From assembly GCA_030536855.1 (NCBI GenBank), contig JAUNPK010000003.1, positions 1-64,000 on the forward strand: a DNA stretch of 64,000 bases. The letters are read 5' to 3'. This DNA is from Eubacteriales bacterium. GTDB lineage: Bacteria > Bacillota > Clostridia > Lachnospirales > Lachnospiraceae. The notes below the pieces were generated by a model, which worked only from the letters and a program-made list of their open reading frames with translations, did not search any database and was not told the origin of the DNA. This document shows positions 47,478 through 56,686 of this stretch, in pieces. Positions within the stretch are counted from its first letter, which is position 1, and every line of letters starts with the position of its first letter. The position numbers and the translations under genes were made by a program.

Positions 47478-47516
47478 GTATAGACTTGGTTAAATATAGG
47501 TTTGGTTAAGTGAAGT
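47469..47516 (+). repeat. Three 16-base tandem repeats at the pstB-phoU junction
   Basis: Units starting at 47469, 47485 and 47501 share TTGGTTAA(G/A)TATAG with a strict 16-base period. The first unit includes the last two pstB codons and its stop codon. Confidence 0.8.
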
Positions 47517-47534
47517 GGAAAAGGAGATAAGGGT

Positions 47535-48185
47535 ATGAGGAACAGATTTGACAGACAGTTATGTGAATTGAATGATGAACTTATTGAGATGGGAGAAATG
47601 ATAGAAAAAGCAATTGAACTGACGGTAGAGGCACTGGTTACGAAAAATGTAAACCTTGCCGAAGAGGCAATTGTATCGGATGATGACATAGACCATCAGG
47701 AAAAGAAAATTGAGCAGCTATGTCTTAAACTTTTGCTTCAGCAGCAGCCTGTGGCAAGGGATTTAAGACTGATATCTTCTGCTCTCAAGATGATTACAGA
47801 TATGGAAAGAATAGGGGATCATGCTACAGACATTTCAGAAATAACGATCGCCCTGGCTGACCAGCCATATATAAAGAAGCTTGAACATATACAGCAGATG
47901 GCTAAAGAAACAATGGTTATGCTGGTTGAAAGTATAGAGGCCTTTGTTAACAAGGACCTGAATAAGGCCAGAGCAGTTATAGAACATGATGATGTTGTTG
48001 ATGATTTGTTCAATACAGTAAAAAAAGAGCTGATAGGAATGATTCATGAAAATGTTGATTCAGGTGAGCAGGCTGCGGATCTTTTGATGGTCGCAAAATA
48101 TTTTGAGAGGATAGGAGACCATGCTACCAATATATCTGAATGGGTTATATTCTCAATCACAGGAGAACATGATAAAAAAAATTGA
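47535..48185 (+). CDS. phoU: Phosphate signalling protein PhoU
   Basis: A 216-residue all-helical protein that links the Pst transporter to the PhoR kinase and represses the regulon in high phosphate. The two PhoU repeats each carry the metal-binding E/D-x-x-x-D pattern, seen as DMERIGDHATDISE and KYFERIGDHATNISEW. AAGGAG precedes the ATG. Confidence 0.95.
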   Translation: MRNRFDRQLCELNDELIEMGEMIEKAIELTVEALVTKNVNLAEEAIVSDDDIDHQEKKIEQLCLKLLLQQQPVARDLRLISSALKMITDMERIGDHATDISEITIALADQPYIKKLEHIQQMAKETMVMLVESIEAFVNKDLNKARAVIEHDDVVDDLFNTVKKELIGMIHENVDSGEQAADLLMVAKYFERIGDHATNISEWVIFSITGEHDKKN

Positions 48186-48236
48186 CACATTTGGTTTATA
48201 ATGTACAATTAAAGAAAAAAGAACAAGAGGATTGCC

Positions 48237-48926
48237 ATGGCATATATATACGTTGTAGAAGACGATAAGAATATTAGTGAAATTGAGAGTTTTGCGTTGA
48301 AAAATGCAGGACATACAATTGTTGAGTGTGCAAGCGGAAAGGAATTTCATAAGTTAATGAGAGACCGTATTCCGGACCTTGTGTTACTTGATATTATGCT
48401 TCCTGATGAAGATGGACTTGATATATTAAAAAAGATTCGTCAGACACCGGAAACAAGGAGGGTTCCTGTAATCATGGTTACGGCTAAGACGTCTGAAATT
48501 GATAAGGTAAAGGGACTGGATCTTGGGGCTGATGACTACATTACCAAGCCTTTTGGTGTTATGGAATTAATCTCCCGAGTTAAGGCACTGTTACGAAGAG
48601 CAGGTGGAAGTGGAGAGGAAAAGCTTATCGGAATCGGTAAACTTTTTATTGATGATGAGAAGAGAGTGGCATATGTGGATGATAATGCCATAGAACTTAC
48701 CTTTAAAGAATATGAGCTTCTTAAATACCTTGCTCTTAACAGAGGAATTGTTCTCACCAGAGACAATATTATGGATAGAATCTGGAGCACGGACTATGAG
48801 GGAGAATCAAGAACTTTGGATGTGCATATAAAGACGTTAAGGCATAAGCTGGGAAGCGCCGGAAATTATATCAGAACAGTCAGAAATGTGGGATATTTTC
48901 TGGATGATGAGAATGCAGGGAAATAA
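48237..48926 (+). CDS. phoB: Phosphate-regulon response regulator, PhoB/PhoP type
   Basis: A 229-residue OmpR-family regulator. The receiver has D52 in LLDIMLPDEDG and the KPF switch lysine; the C-terminal winged helix has FTFKEYELLKYL-like (LTFKEYELL) and SRTLDVHIKTLRHKLG. Its place in the pst operon, before phoR, marks it as the phosphate regulator. It probably binds the repeats upstream of pstS. Confidence 0.93.
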   Translation: MAYIYVVEDDKNISEIESFALKNAGHTIVECASGKEFHKLMRDRIPDLVLLDIMLPDEDGLDILKKIRQTPETRRVPVIMVTAKTSEIDKVKGLDLGADDYITKPFGVMELISRVKALLRRAGGSGEEKLIGIGKLFIDDEKRVAYVDDNAIELTFKEYELLKYLALNRGIVLTRDNIMDRIWSTDYEGESRTLDVHIKTLRHKLGSAGNYIRTVRNVGYFLDDENAGK

Positions 48927-48953
48927 CGGACCGGAAAATAGGAATGGGGTAGT

Positions 48954-50306
48954 ATGAAAAAAAGGATAAATTTGCAGTATATGATATTAACAACTGTTGC
49001 TATAATTGCAACAGCTGTTATGTTTACTGCGGTTTTTTATAATATTATAAAAAATGAGACGCTGACCGATTTGAGTAACTATACCGACGTTTTAGTGTCA
49101 TCCGATGCCTGGGGGATAGTTTCAAACCCTGAGAGTATAGATGATAAAAATGTTACGGCGAATTATTGTGGTGAAATAAGAATTACGCTTGTGAATGACA
49201 AGGGTGTGGCTCTGCTGGATACCGAGGTGGATGCCTACAGTATGGAGAATCACAAAGAGAGACCGGAAATTATGCAGGCTTTTAATGAGGGTAAGGGTAA
49301 GGCTATAAGAAAATCCAAAACGGTACAAAAAGATGCTTTATACTATGCGGTTTTGCTTGATAACGGTTGTGTATTAAGGGCTTCAAAGGAAGTAAGCAAC
49401 ATGACAAGTCTTCTTATTAGTTCGTTGCCGGTAACGGGAGCTCTTTGCGTCGTTTTATTTATGATATGTGGTGTGTTTTCTCATTTCCTGACAAAAAGTA
49501 TTGTTGAACCTATTGAGTTTCTTGCACGAAATATGGATGCGCCTGAATCGGTTAAGGTTTACAAGGAACTTGTTCCTTTTGTCACAACTATCCGCAGACA
49601 ACATGAGGATATAATGAAAAATGCTAATATGAGACAGGAGTTTACCGCAAATGTCTCCCATGAGCTAAAGACACCATTGACTTCAATATCGGGATATTCT
49701 GAACTTATTGAGAATGGGATGGCAACAGGTGAGGATATTACCAGATTTGCAGGTGAAATTCATAAGAGTTCCAAGAGACTACTCACACTTATTAACGATA
49801 TTATCCGTATTTCCGAACTTGATGCCACTTCAATTGATGAGAGTTTTGAAAAAGTTAATCTGTATGACGTGGCAAAAAGCTGTGTTGAAATGTTATCACT
49901 TAATGCTGAAAAGAATAATATTAATGTAAGTGTTACCGGGGAAGATGTATATGTATCGGCAAACGCCCAGATGATGGAAGAACTTATATATAATTTGTGT
50001 GATAATGCAATCAGATACAACAATGATGGTGGAAAAGTTGACGTTATTGTGAAACACTACGAGAAAAATGGAAAAGAAGGAAGTATGGTTCAGGTTTCTG
50101 ATAATGGAATAGGAATATCCAAAGAAAATCAGGAACGTATATTTGAGCGATTCTACAGAGTAGACAAGAGCAGATCCAAGTCTACAGGAGGAACCGGACT
50201 TGGTCTTGCCATTGTGAAACATATTATTGCAAAACATCCTGATGCCCATATAGAGCTGGAGAGCGAAGAGGGTAAAGGAACAACAATCAGAGTGATATTT
50301 TGTTGA
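48954..50306 (+). CDS. phoR: Phosphate-regulon sensor kinase PhoR
   Basis: A 450-residue sensor with two membrane segments (about 10-32 and 153-176) around a ~120-residue extracellular loop, a short linker, and the kinase core: H236 in NVSHELKTPL, N box LCDNAIRYN, DNGIGI, FYRVDKSRS and GTGLGLAIV. It phosphorylates the neighbouring regulator. Last gene of the phosphate block, followed by a very long hairpin. Confidence 0.93.
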   Translation: MKKRINLQYMILTTVAIIATAVMFTAVFYNIIKNETLTDLSNYTDVLVSSDAWGIVSNPESIDDKNVTANYCGEIRITLVNDKGVALLDTEVDAYSMENHKERPEIMQAFNEGKGKAIRKSKTVQKDALYYAVLLDNGCVLRASKEVSNMTSLLISSLPVTGALCVVLFMICGVFSHFLTKSIVEPIEFLARNMDAPESVKVYKELVPFVTTIRRQHEDIMKNANMRQEFTANVSHELKTPLTSISGYSELIENGMATGEDITRFAGEIHKSSKRLLTLINDIIRISELDATSIDESFEKVNLYDVAKSCVEMLSLNAEKNNINVSVTGEDVYVSANAQMMEELIYNLCDNAIRYNNDGGKVDVIVKHYEKNGKEGSMVQVSDNGIGISKENQERIFERFYRVDKSRSKSTGGTGLGLAIVKHIIAKHPDAHIELESEEGKGTTIRVIFC

Positions 50307-50315
50307 TTTGGTAAT

Positions 50316-50393
50316 TTGGGGTCAGACCCCCTAAAATTTTTATAAACTTTTTCTTCAAAAAGTTTATAAAAATTTTAAGGGGTCTGACCCCAA
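50316..50393. repeat. 78-base hairpin with GGGGTC-core arms after phoR
   Basis: TTGGGGTCAGACCCC near the start and GGGGTCTGACCCCAA at the end are the outermost arms; the stem continues inward through AAAATTTTTATAAACTTTTT and its complement, about 37 base pairs in all with few mismatches. It shares its core with the palindrome before pstC and could terminate the pst-pho transcript. Confidence 0.85.
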
Positions 50394-50397
50394 CTGG

Positions 50398-50426
50398 TTG
50401 AAAAAACAATAATTCAGTGGTATATT
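50398..50426 (+). promoter_or_regulatory. Promoter of pyrE
   Basis: TTGAAA (50398-50403), a 17-base spacer ending in TGG, and TATATT (50421-50426). Confidence 0.7.
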
Positions 50427-50489
50427 AAACGGGTGCTCAAGAATGATAAATGCATTGAAAGAGGCTTTGAATAAGGAGGATTTTATAGG

Positions 50490-51173
50490 ATGGAAGCATA
50501 CAAGCAGGAATTTATTGAATTCATGGTTGATAGTGACGTGTTAAGATTTGGAGAGTTCACATTAAAAAGCGGGAGAAAGTCTCCTTTCTTTATGAATGCA
50601 GGTTTATACGTAACAGGTGAGCAGCTGACAAAGCTGGGAGAGTATTATGCTACAGCTATACATGAGAATTTTGGAGATGATTTTGATGTCCTTTTTGGTC
50701 CTGCATATAAGGGAATTCCTCTTAGTGTTGCAACAGTAATGGCTTATCATAAATTATATGGTAAGGAGATTCGTTATTGTTCTAACCGTAAGGAAGCAAA
50801 AGATCATGGTGATGCAGGAATATTGCTTGGAAGTTCTATAAAAGATGGTGATAAGGTTGTGATTATTGAAGATGTTACAACATCGGGTAAATCAATAGAA
50901 GAAACATTCCCTATTATCAAAGCGCAGGGAGATGTAACAATCAAAGGTCTTATGGTTTCTTTAAATCGTATGGAAGTAGGTCTCGGCGGTAAGGTTGGAG
51001 CTCTTGATGAGATTAAAGAAAAATATGGATTTGATGCTAAGGCTATTGTTACTATGGAAGAAGTTGTGGAACATCTTTACAACAAGGAATGCAATGGAAA
51101 AGTTGTTATTGATGATAAGATTAAAGCAGCTATTGATAGCTACTATGAAGAGTATGGTGCTAAGAATAACTAA
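50490..51173 (+). CDS. pyrE: Orotate phosphoribosyltransferase
   Basis: Joins orotate to PRPP to give OMP in pyrimidine synthesis. The 227-residue enzyme has LKSGRKSPFFMNAG, the GPAYKGIPLSVA segment and the PRPP-binding VVIIEDVTTSGKS. AAGGAGGA precedes the ATG. Other pyr genes are not in the window. Confidence 0.96.
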   Translation: MEAYKQEFIEFMVDSDVLRFGEFTLKSGRKSPFFMNAGLYVTGEQLTKLGEYYATAIHENFGDDFDVLFGPAYKGIPLSVATVMAYHKLYGKEIRYCSNRKEAKDHGDAGILLGSSIKDGDKVVIIEDVTTSGKSIEETFPIIKAQGDVTIKGLMVSLNRMEVGLGGKVGALDEIKEKYGFDAKAIVTMEEVVEHLYNKECNGKVVIDDKIKAAIDSYYEEYGAKNN

Positions 51174-51240
51174 TATGGTTAGTTGAAATTAATGTTAGTA
51201 ATTATTGAGTCATATTACATATGGCTGGAATGGGGTATTT

Positions 51241-51393
51241 ATGGAAGAAAAGTTATATAAGAAAATGAAATCGGTTGGAGTGTCGAATCTGGTGTTCGGA
51301 ATTGTCACAATTGCTTTCGGTGTGGCTGCCGGGGTGATGATGATAGTTAATGGAGCACGATTACTGGCGCATAAATGGGAATCATTATTTTAG
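51241..51393 (+). CDS. Small single-helix membrane protein
   Basis: A 50-residue protein with a short charged start and one or two hydrophobic stretches (GIVTIAFGVAAGVMMIV). GGAATGGGG lies upstream of the ATG at 51241. No family recognised; coding is plausible rather than certain. Confidence 0.45.
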   Translation: MEEKLYKKMKSVGVSNLVFGIVTIAFGVAAGVMMIVNGARLLAHKWESLF

Positions 51394-51412
51394 ATTATTA
51401 TTATATGGGGAG

Positions 51413-51460
51413 CTGCCTGGCGGTGTCTAATGTTTAAATTAGTGCTGCCGGGCAGATTTG
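51413..51460 (+). terminator. Hairpin after the small membrane-protein gene
   Basis: CTGCCTGGCGGTGTCTAAT and ATTAGTGCTGCCGGGCAG pair over about 17 bases with wobbles and a bulge, followed by ATTTGTTT. It abuts the VanZ-like start. Confidence 0.6.
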
Positions 51461-51463
51461 TTT

Positions 51464-51943
51464 ATGAAAAAGGGTAAATTTCATCTTGTTTGCAAGTGGA
51501 TTATTTTTATTATTTATATGGCATGCCTTATTTATCTTGTGTTTTTTGCTGAATCTATGGGGAGAACCCATGTACAGCAAGGGTATGCATATAATCTTGA
51601 ACCATTAAAAGAAATCAGGAGATTTTGGAAATATATATTCAGCACAGAACAAATCGGACTTGCATCAAGACTAAATATTTTTGGAAACGTTATAGCATTT
51701 ATTCCCTTTGGTTTGTGTCTTCCGCTTATATCCGACCATAGGTTAAAATGTATAACCACACTATTATATACATTTGCATTATCACTTATAATCGAACTTG
51801 TTCAATTGATTTCCAAGGTGGGAAGCTTTGATGTGGATGACCTTGTTCTTAATTGCATGGGAGGTTTAGTGGGATATTTGCTTTATTATGTCCTGCATCG
51901 GTTGAGGATGAAAAGTGTTGCAAGAAAAAAGGAAGGACTGTAA
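51464..51943 (+). CDS. VanZ-like membrane protein
   Basis: A 159-residue protein with four membrane segments and the VanZ-family signatures NIFGNVIAFIPFGLCLP and FDVDDLVLNCMGGLVGY. VanZ-like proteins are linked to teicoplanin resistance in one case, but most are of unknown role. The ATG at 51464 is adjacent to a hairpin and lacks a clear ribosome site; a TTG at 51458 is the alternative. It starts a three-gene operon. Confidence 0.8.
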   Translation: MKKGKFHLVCKWIIFIIYMACLIYLVFFAESMGRTHVQQGYAYNLEPLKEIRRFWKYIFSTEQIGLASRLNIFGNVIAFIPFGLCLPLISDHRLKCITTLLYTFALSLIIELVQLISKVGSFDVDDLVLNCMGGLVGYLLYYVLHRLRMKSVARKKEGL

Positions 51944-51949
51944 ATAATT

Positions 51950-52264
51950 ATGAAGTTATTCAATAAATATAAGTTTTCGGATAAAAGCCAGACTCTTGGA
52001 GGAACTATTTCCATGATAATGGGGATACTGGCTTTGGCATCTCTTATATATGGAGTTTATTTGTCCTATAAACAAGCTGGAAATGCCGGACTTAAGGTGG
52101 GAAGCCTTGGGCTTTTAAGCCTGATGCTTTCTGTTATTGGTACAGTGATAGGTTTGATGAGCTTCAAGGAGGATGACAAGTTTTATACATTGTCAAGAAT
52201 TGGCTCTCTGTTTTGTGGAATACTGACCGTTTTTATGGTGGCAGTATTTCTCATGGGAATATAG
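51950..52264 (+). CDS. Small membrane protein, DUF6142-like
   Basis: A 104-residue protein with three hydrophobic segments (about 18-40, 49-68 and 84-103) separated by a KEDDKFY-containing loop. It resembles small proteins labelled DUF6142; no function is known. It lies six bases after the VanZ-like gene and 18 before the peptidase gene, so it belongs to that operon. Confidence 0.6.
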   Translation: MKLFNKYKFSDKSQTLGGTISMIMGILALASLIYGVYLSYKQAGNAGLKVGSLGLLSLMLSVIGTVIGLMSFKEDDKFYTLSRIGSLFCGILTVFMVAVFLMGI

Positions 52265-52282
52265 TTTGAAAGGAACCGTTAT

Positions 52283-54334
52283 ATGTTTGAAGATAATATT
52301 GAAGAAAGATATGAACTGGCAATTGACAGAATACGGGAAATTAATGCAGACTGTGAAATTGAAGAAATCGGACATAAGAAGTATTTTGAAAATGTGTCAG
52401 GCTTTATTATTATGATGGATGAGCTTTTGGAAAATGTTAAAAATAATGCATTTGACAAATACTCATTAGAACAATTGGCTGATTACAATAAAAAGCTGTA
52501 TTCGGATATCATTGGGAACGCATATGAAGATAGTTTCGCCAACCCAAGGGTATCCGTAAAATTATTTGGAGAAGAGGAAGGCAGGCTTCTGTCTTTTCTC
52601 TATGTTGAAATAAGAGGAATGATTGTTTATGCATACGAAAAACGTATTGCGGATATGACAGCACTTATGGAGTTATTTATAGAAGTCTACTGTATATGTG
52701 CTGATGAAAGCGGATACGATTATGGAGAATTGAAAGATGCCGTATATTGGTATGTAAGTGATTACAGTGATGACCACATTGAATACAGGGTAAGAGAGCT
52801 GCTTGATCCTTCACTTAATTTTGCAACTGATATTATTATGAACAGTAATCTTAATGATTTGAGATACCTGTATGCTTTTGGGGAGTATGTCACGGAAAAT
52901 GAATTAGAAACAGCAGAATATCTTAATTCTTTGAGTCAGGAAGAAATAGACAAAATGGCCTTCACATTTACGGAAGGATACAGAATGGGGTTTGTTCTTG
53001 GTAACAAGCCTCTTGAAAAGAAAAGAACAGTGAATATAAGATACTGCCTTGGATTTGAAAGGCTGGTAAAGGCTGAGATAAAAGAGTTTGAAAAGCTTGG
53101 ATTAAAGCCAACTATTTACAGATCTGCAGTTAATTCAATCAATAAAAGAATGCATATAAGGATTGGTTACTATGGTGCAATTCCAAACATACAGATGGAG
53201 TTTGACCACAGATTTGATAATGCCCTTTATATGGATAATGATTTTGTTGAAAGAAAATTAGGAGCATTAAAGCTTGCTTACGAAAAGAATAAGGAACTGG
53301 CATCTGTGCATGGTGGCCCGGCGGTTATGGAAGTTTTCGGGGAGGCACCATTTGAGCCGCAGGATTATGATGAATGTTATCATCTTGACAACAGGCAGCA
53401 GAAGTTAAGTGTAAAGTACAGTAATGAGTCAGGAGATATTGTTAATTCTTACATCAACGGTGAGGAGAGAAGCTTTACAATAATAGCATATCCCACGCCT
53501 GCCATCGGAAAGAATTATAAAGAGATATTTTCTGAGACAGTTAAGATAAATACTTTGGATTATGAAAAATATAAAATAATCCAGCAGCATATAATTGATG
53601 CCCTGGACCAGGCTGAATATGTAGAGGTTAAGGGTCGTGGCAGCAACATAACGGATATGCGAGTGTCTATAATGAAAGTTAATGATTTCAATAAAGAGAC
53701 GGTTTTTGAAAACTGTCTTGCAGATGTTAATATACCCCTGGGTGAGGTGTTTACATCCCCGGTTCTTAAAGGCACAGAGGGGGTGCTCAATGTCAGCAGT
53801 GTATATCTCAATAACATTAAATTTGAGAATCTTAAAGTTAGGTTTGAGGATGGTTTTGTAACAGATTACAGTTGTGATAATTTTCGGGATGAAGAGAAGA
53901 ATAAAGCTCTCTTTAAAGAAAATGTTTTGTTCAATCATGATAAGCTGCCTATTGGTGAATTTGCTATAGGAACCAATACCACAGCTTATGTGTGTGCTAA
54001 CAAATACGATATCGTTTATAAACTTCCGATTCTAATTGTGGAAAAAATGGGACCTCATTTTGCAATCGGTGATACATGTTATTCCAGAGCTGAAGATGTG
54101 GTTGTATATAACCCTGATGGAAAGGAGATTATATCACGGGATAATGAGATTTCGGCGTTGAGAAAGACAGAGCCGGATAAGGCATATTTCAACTGTCATA
54201 CAGATATAACAATACCTTATGATGAAATAGGAAGAATCACCGTTGTTGACTATCAGGGAAACAGGGTTGATATAATCAAGGATGGTAGATTTGTTCTTCC
54301 CGGAACAACAGAACTTAATGAGCCTTTTTCTTGA
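52283..54334 (+). CDS. M29-like aminopeptidase with long N-terminal extension
   Basis: A 683-residue protein. The C-terminal ~430 residues resemble thermophilic M29 aminopeptidases (AmpS/PepS): VKGRGSNITDMRVS, the NIPLGEVFTSPVLKGTEG segment with the catalytic and metal-binding Glu, LPIGEFAIGTNTTAY, and GPHFAIGDT near the end with CHTDIT. The first ~250 residues are acidic, helical and not part of classical M29 enzymes, which are about 410 residues. It should trim N-terminal amino acids with a dinuclear metal site. GAAAGGAA precedes the ATG. Confidence 0.75.
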   Translation: MFEDNIEERYELAIDRIREINADCEIEEIGHKKYFENVSGFIIMMDELLENVKNNAFDKYSLEQLADYNKKLYSDIIGNAYEDSFANPRVSVKLFGEEEGRLLSFLYVEIRGMIVYAYEKRIADMTALMELFIEVYCICADESGYDYGELKDAVYWYVSDYSDDHIEYRVRELLDPSLNFATDIIMNSNLNDLRYLYAFGEYVTENELETAEYLNSLSQEEIDKMAFTFTEGYRMGFVLGNKPLEKKRTVNIRYCLGFERLVKAEIKEFEKLGLKPTIYRSAVNSINKRMHIRIGYYGAIPNIQMEFDHRFDNALYMDNDFVERKLGALKLAYEKNKELASVHGGPAVMEVFGEAPFEPQDYDECYHLDNRQQKLSVKYSNESGDIVNSYINGEERSFTIIAYPTPAIGKNYKEIFSETVKINTLDYEKYKIIQQHIIDALDQAEYVEVKGRGSNITDMRVSIMKVNDFNKETVFENCLADVNIPLGEVFTSPVLKGTEGVLNVSSVYLNNIKFENLKVRFEDGFVTDYSCDNFRDEEKNKALFKENVLFNHDKLPIGEFAIGTNTTAYVCANKYDIVYKLPILIVEKMGPHFAIGDTCYSRAEDVVVYNPDGKEIISRDNEISALRKTEPDKAYFNCHTDITIPYDEIGRITVVDYQGNRVDIIKDGRFVLPGTTELNEPFS

Positions 54335-54365
54335 CGGAGAATATAAAACAAAGTACAATATCTAG

Positions 54366-54418
54366 TGGTGGTCTGCCTTCAAAGATGGATAAATTTTTAT
54401 CATTGTATGGCAGACCAC
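54366..54418 (+). promoter_or_regulatory. Hairpin in the gap before purE
   Basis: GTGGTCTGCC (54366-54375) pairs with GGCAGACCAC (54409-54418); GATAAA and TTTATC pair inside. There is no T tract. It may be a leader structure of the pur genes; it does not match the purine riboswitch. Confidence 0.5.
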
Positions 54419-54476
54419 AAGGACAATTTATTAGGATTAAGATGATAGATTTCTATCGGAACGGAGGATGTTTAAC

Positions 54477-54983
54477 ATGGCTTTAGTAGGAATTGTTATG
54501 GGTAGTGACTCAGATATGCCTGTTATGGCAAAAGCAGCAGACATATTGGAACAGTTAGGTATCTCATACGAGATGACAATCATTTCTGCTCACAGAGAAC
54601 CGGATGTATTTTTTGAATACGCAAAGAGCGCTGAGGAGAAAGGATTCAAGGTTATCATAGCAGGCGCAGGTATGGCAGCTCATTTGCCTGGTATGTGTGC
54701 AGCAATTTTTCCAATGCCTGTAATCGGTATTCCGATGCATACAACCTCACTGGGCGGTAGAGATTCGTTATATTCAATTGTTCAGATGCCTTCAGGTATT
54801 CCGGTGGCAACTGTGGCAATTAACGGTGGTGCCAATGCAGGTATTCTTGCGGCAAAGATTCTTGCAACTTCAGATGCTGCGCTTCTTGACAGACTTAAAG
54901 CATATACAAGAGAGCTTAAAGAGAGCGTGCAGGCTAAGGATGCTAAGCTTCAGGAAGTTGGATACAAAAATTATACTAAATAA
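54477..54983 (+). CDS. purE: N5-carboxyaminoimidazole ribonucleotide mutase
   Basis: Moves the carboxyl group of N5-CAIR to give CAIR in purine synthesis. The 168-residue class I enzyme shows GSDSDMPVM, SAHREP and the GGRDSLYSIVQMPSGIPVA segment. The ATG at 54477 has GGAGG eight bases upstream; an ATG at 54468 overlaps that site. No purK is adjacent. First gene of a purE-M-N-D-hisS run. Confidence 0.96.
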   Translation: MALVGIVMGSDSDMPVMAKAADILEQLGISYEMTIISAHREPDVFFEYAKSAEEKGFKVIIAGAGMAAHLPGMCAAIFPMPVIGIPMHTTSLGGRDSLYSIVQMPSGIPVATVAINGGANAGILAAKILATSDAALLDRLKAYTRELKESVQAKDAKLQEVGYKNYTK

Positions 54984-55036
54984 CAGGACTTTAAAAAGGA
55001 ACTGGGAATTTAAATTATTAATAAGGAGAATTAAAA

Positions 55037-56062
55037 ATGGATTACAAGAAATCTGGTGTTGATATTGAAGCCGGTTATAGATCGGTTGAATTAATGAAGG
55101 ATGCTGTTAAGGCAACTATGAGACCTGAGGTATTAGGTGGACTTGGCGGATTTTCAGGAGCATTTTCTTTGGAAAAGATTAAGGAAATGGAAGAGCCTAT
55201 ACTCCTTTCAGGAACAGACGGATGTGGAACTAAGGTTAAGCTTGCGTTTATTTTAGACAAACACGACACAATCGGAATTGATGCAGTAGCTATGTGTGTT
55301 AATGACGTTGTATGTGCAGGCGGTGAACCATTATTCTTCCTGGACTATATTGCCTGTGGAAAGAATTACCCTGAGAAGATTGCAACTATTGTAGGTGGTG
55401 TGGCAGAAGGATGTAAGCAGTCTGAATGTGCCCTTATCGGTGGTGAGACTGCAGAGCATCCGGGACTTATGCCTGTAGATGAGTATGATCTTGCAGGATT
55501 TGCAGTAGGTGTGGTTGATAAGAAGGATTTAATTACAGGAGAGAACATTAAGCCTGGTGATACACTTATAGGTATCGCATCATCAGGAGTTCACAGTAAC
55601 GGATTCTCACTTGTAAGAAGCGTATTCAGAATGACAGAGGAATCTCTTAACACATATTACGATTCATTGGGAAAGACTCTTGGTGAAGCACTCCTTGCTC
55701 CTACTAAGATTTATGTAAAGACTATGAAATCTATTAAAAATGCAGGAGTTAAGGTTAAGGGATGCAGCCATATTACCGGAGGAGGATTCTATGAGAATAT
55801 TCCAAGAATGCTTCCTGAGGGAATTAATGCTGTAGTTAAGAAGGACAGTTATGAGATTCCTGAGATTTTCAAGATGTTACAGAAGGACGGAGATATTGCA
55901 GAGCAGATGATGTACAATACATTTAATATGGGTATTGGACTTGTTCTTGCAGTTGACCCTAAGGATGTTGACACAACAATGGAGGCTGTAAAGGCTGCCG
56001 GAGAAACTCCATATATTATTGGTTCATGTGAAGCCGGTGAGAAGGGAGTTACTTTATGCTAA
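55037..56062 (+). CDS. purM: Phosphoribosylformylglycinamidine cyclo-ligase
   Basis: Closes FGAM to aminoimidazole ribonucleotide with ATP. The 341-residue protein starts [12 protein letters not shown] and contains [23 protein letters not shown] and [12 protein letters not shown], all typical. AAGGAGAA precedes the ATG. Its 3' end overlaps purN by seven bases. Confidence 0.97.
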   Translation: MDYKKSGVDIEAGYRSVELMKDAVKATMRPEVLGGLGGFSGAFSLEKIKEMEEPILLSGTDGCGTKVKLAFILDKHDTIGIDAVAMCVNDVVCAGGEPLFFLDYIACGKNYPEKIATIVGGVAEGCKQSECALIGGETAEHPGLMPVDEYDLAGFAVGVVDKKDLITGENIKPGDTLIGIASSGVHSNGFSLVRSVFRMTEESLNTYYDSLGKTLGEALLAPTKIYVKTMKSIKNAGVKVKGCSHITGGGFYENIPRMLPEGINAVVKKDSYEIPEIFKMLQKDGDIAEQMMYNTFNMGIGLVLAVDPKDVDTTMEAVKAAGETPYIIGSCEAGEKGVTLC

Positions 56063-56643
56063 GAGTAGCTGTTATGGTTTCAGGCGGAGGTACTAACCTT
56101 CAGGCCATTATTGATGGCGTGAAAGACGGAACTATTACTAATACAGAAATAGTTGCAGTTATCAGCAATAATGCTGATGCCTATGCCCTTACAAGAGCTA
56201 AGGATAATAATATAGATGCATTTTGCGTATCTCCTAAGGACTATGAGACAAGAGATGAGTTTAATAAGGCACTTCTTGAGAAGGTTAATTCTTTAAATGT
56301 TGATCTTATTGTTCTCGCAGGATTCCTTGTTAAGATTCCGGAAGAGATGGTTCATCAGTATAATCATAGAATTATCAATATCCATCCGTCACTTATACCG
56401 TCTTTTTGCGGCGTTGGTTTTTATGGACTTCATGTACATGAGGCAGCGCTTGCTAAGGGAGTTAAGGTTACAGGTGCAACAGTACATTATGTTGATGAAG
56501 GAATGGATACCGGAGAAATAATTTTCCAGAAGGCAGTTGAGGTACTTGATACAGATACTCCTGAAACATTACAGAGACGTGTAATGGAGCAGGCAGAGTG
56601 GAAGCTTCTTCCTGCTGCAATTAATAAGATAGCTAATGAATAA
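56056..56643 (+). CDS. purN: Phosphoribosylglycinamide formyltransferase
   Basis: Transfers a formyl group from 10-formyltetrahydrofolate to GAR. The 195-residue enzyme has [12 protein letters not shown], the catalytic [10 protein letters not shown] with His, and [14 protein letters not shown] with the catalytic Asp. It overlaps purM and is followed by purD after 43 bases. Confidence 0.97.
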   Translation: MLRVAVMVSGGGTNLQAIIDGVKDGTITNTEIVAVISNNADAYALTRAKDNNIDAFCVSPKDYETRDEFNKALLEKVNSLNVDLIVLAGFLVKIPEEMVHQYNHRIINIHPSLIPSFCGVGFYGLHVHEAALAKGVKVTGATVHYVDEGMDTGEIIFQKAVEVLDTDTPETLQRRVMEQAEWKLLPAAINKIANE

Positions 56644-56686
56644 TTAGAATTTATCCGTAGTATTACGGTAGAAATGAGGTATACAC

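Noticed and set aside
47469-47516. CRISPR-like repeats
   Set aside because: Three directly adjoining 16-base units without spacers; a simple tandem repeat.
53429-53938. A 169-codon minus-strand open frame inside the M29-like gene
   Set aside because: Antisense to conserved peptidase motifs, with no ribosome site; a by-product of AT-rich codon use.
54335-54476. Purine riboswitch before purE
   Set aside because: There is a hairpin, but the conserved purine-aptamer junction sequences are absent.
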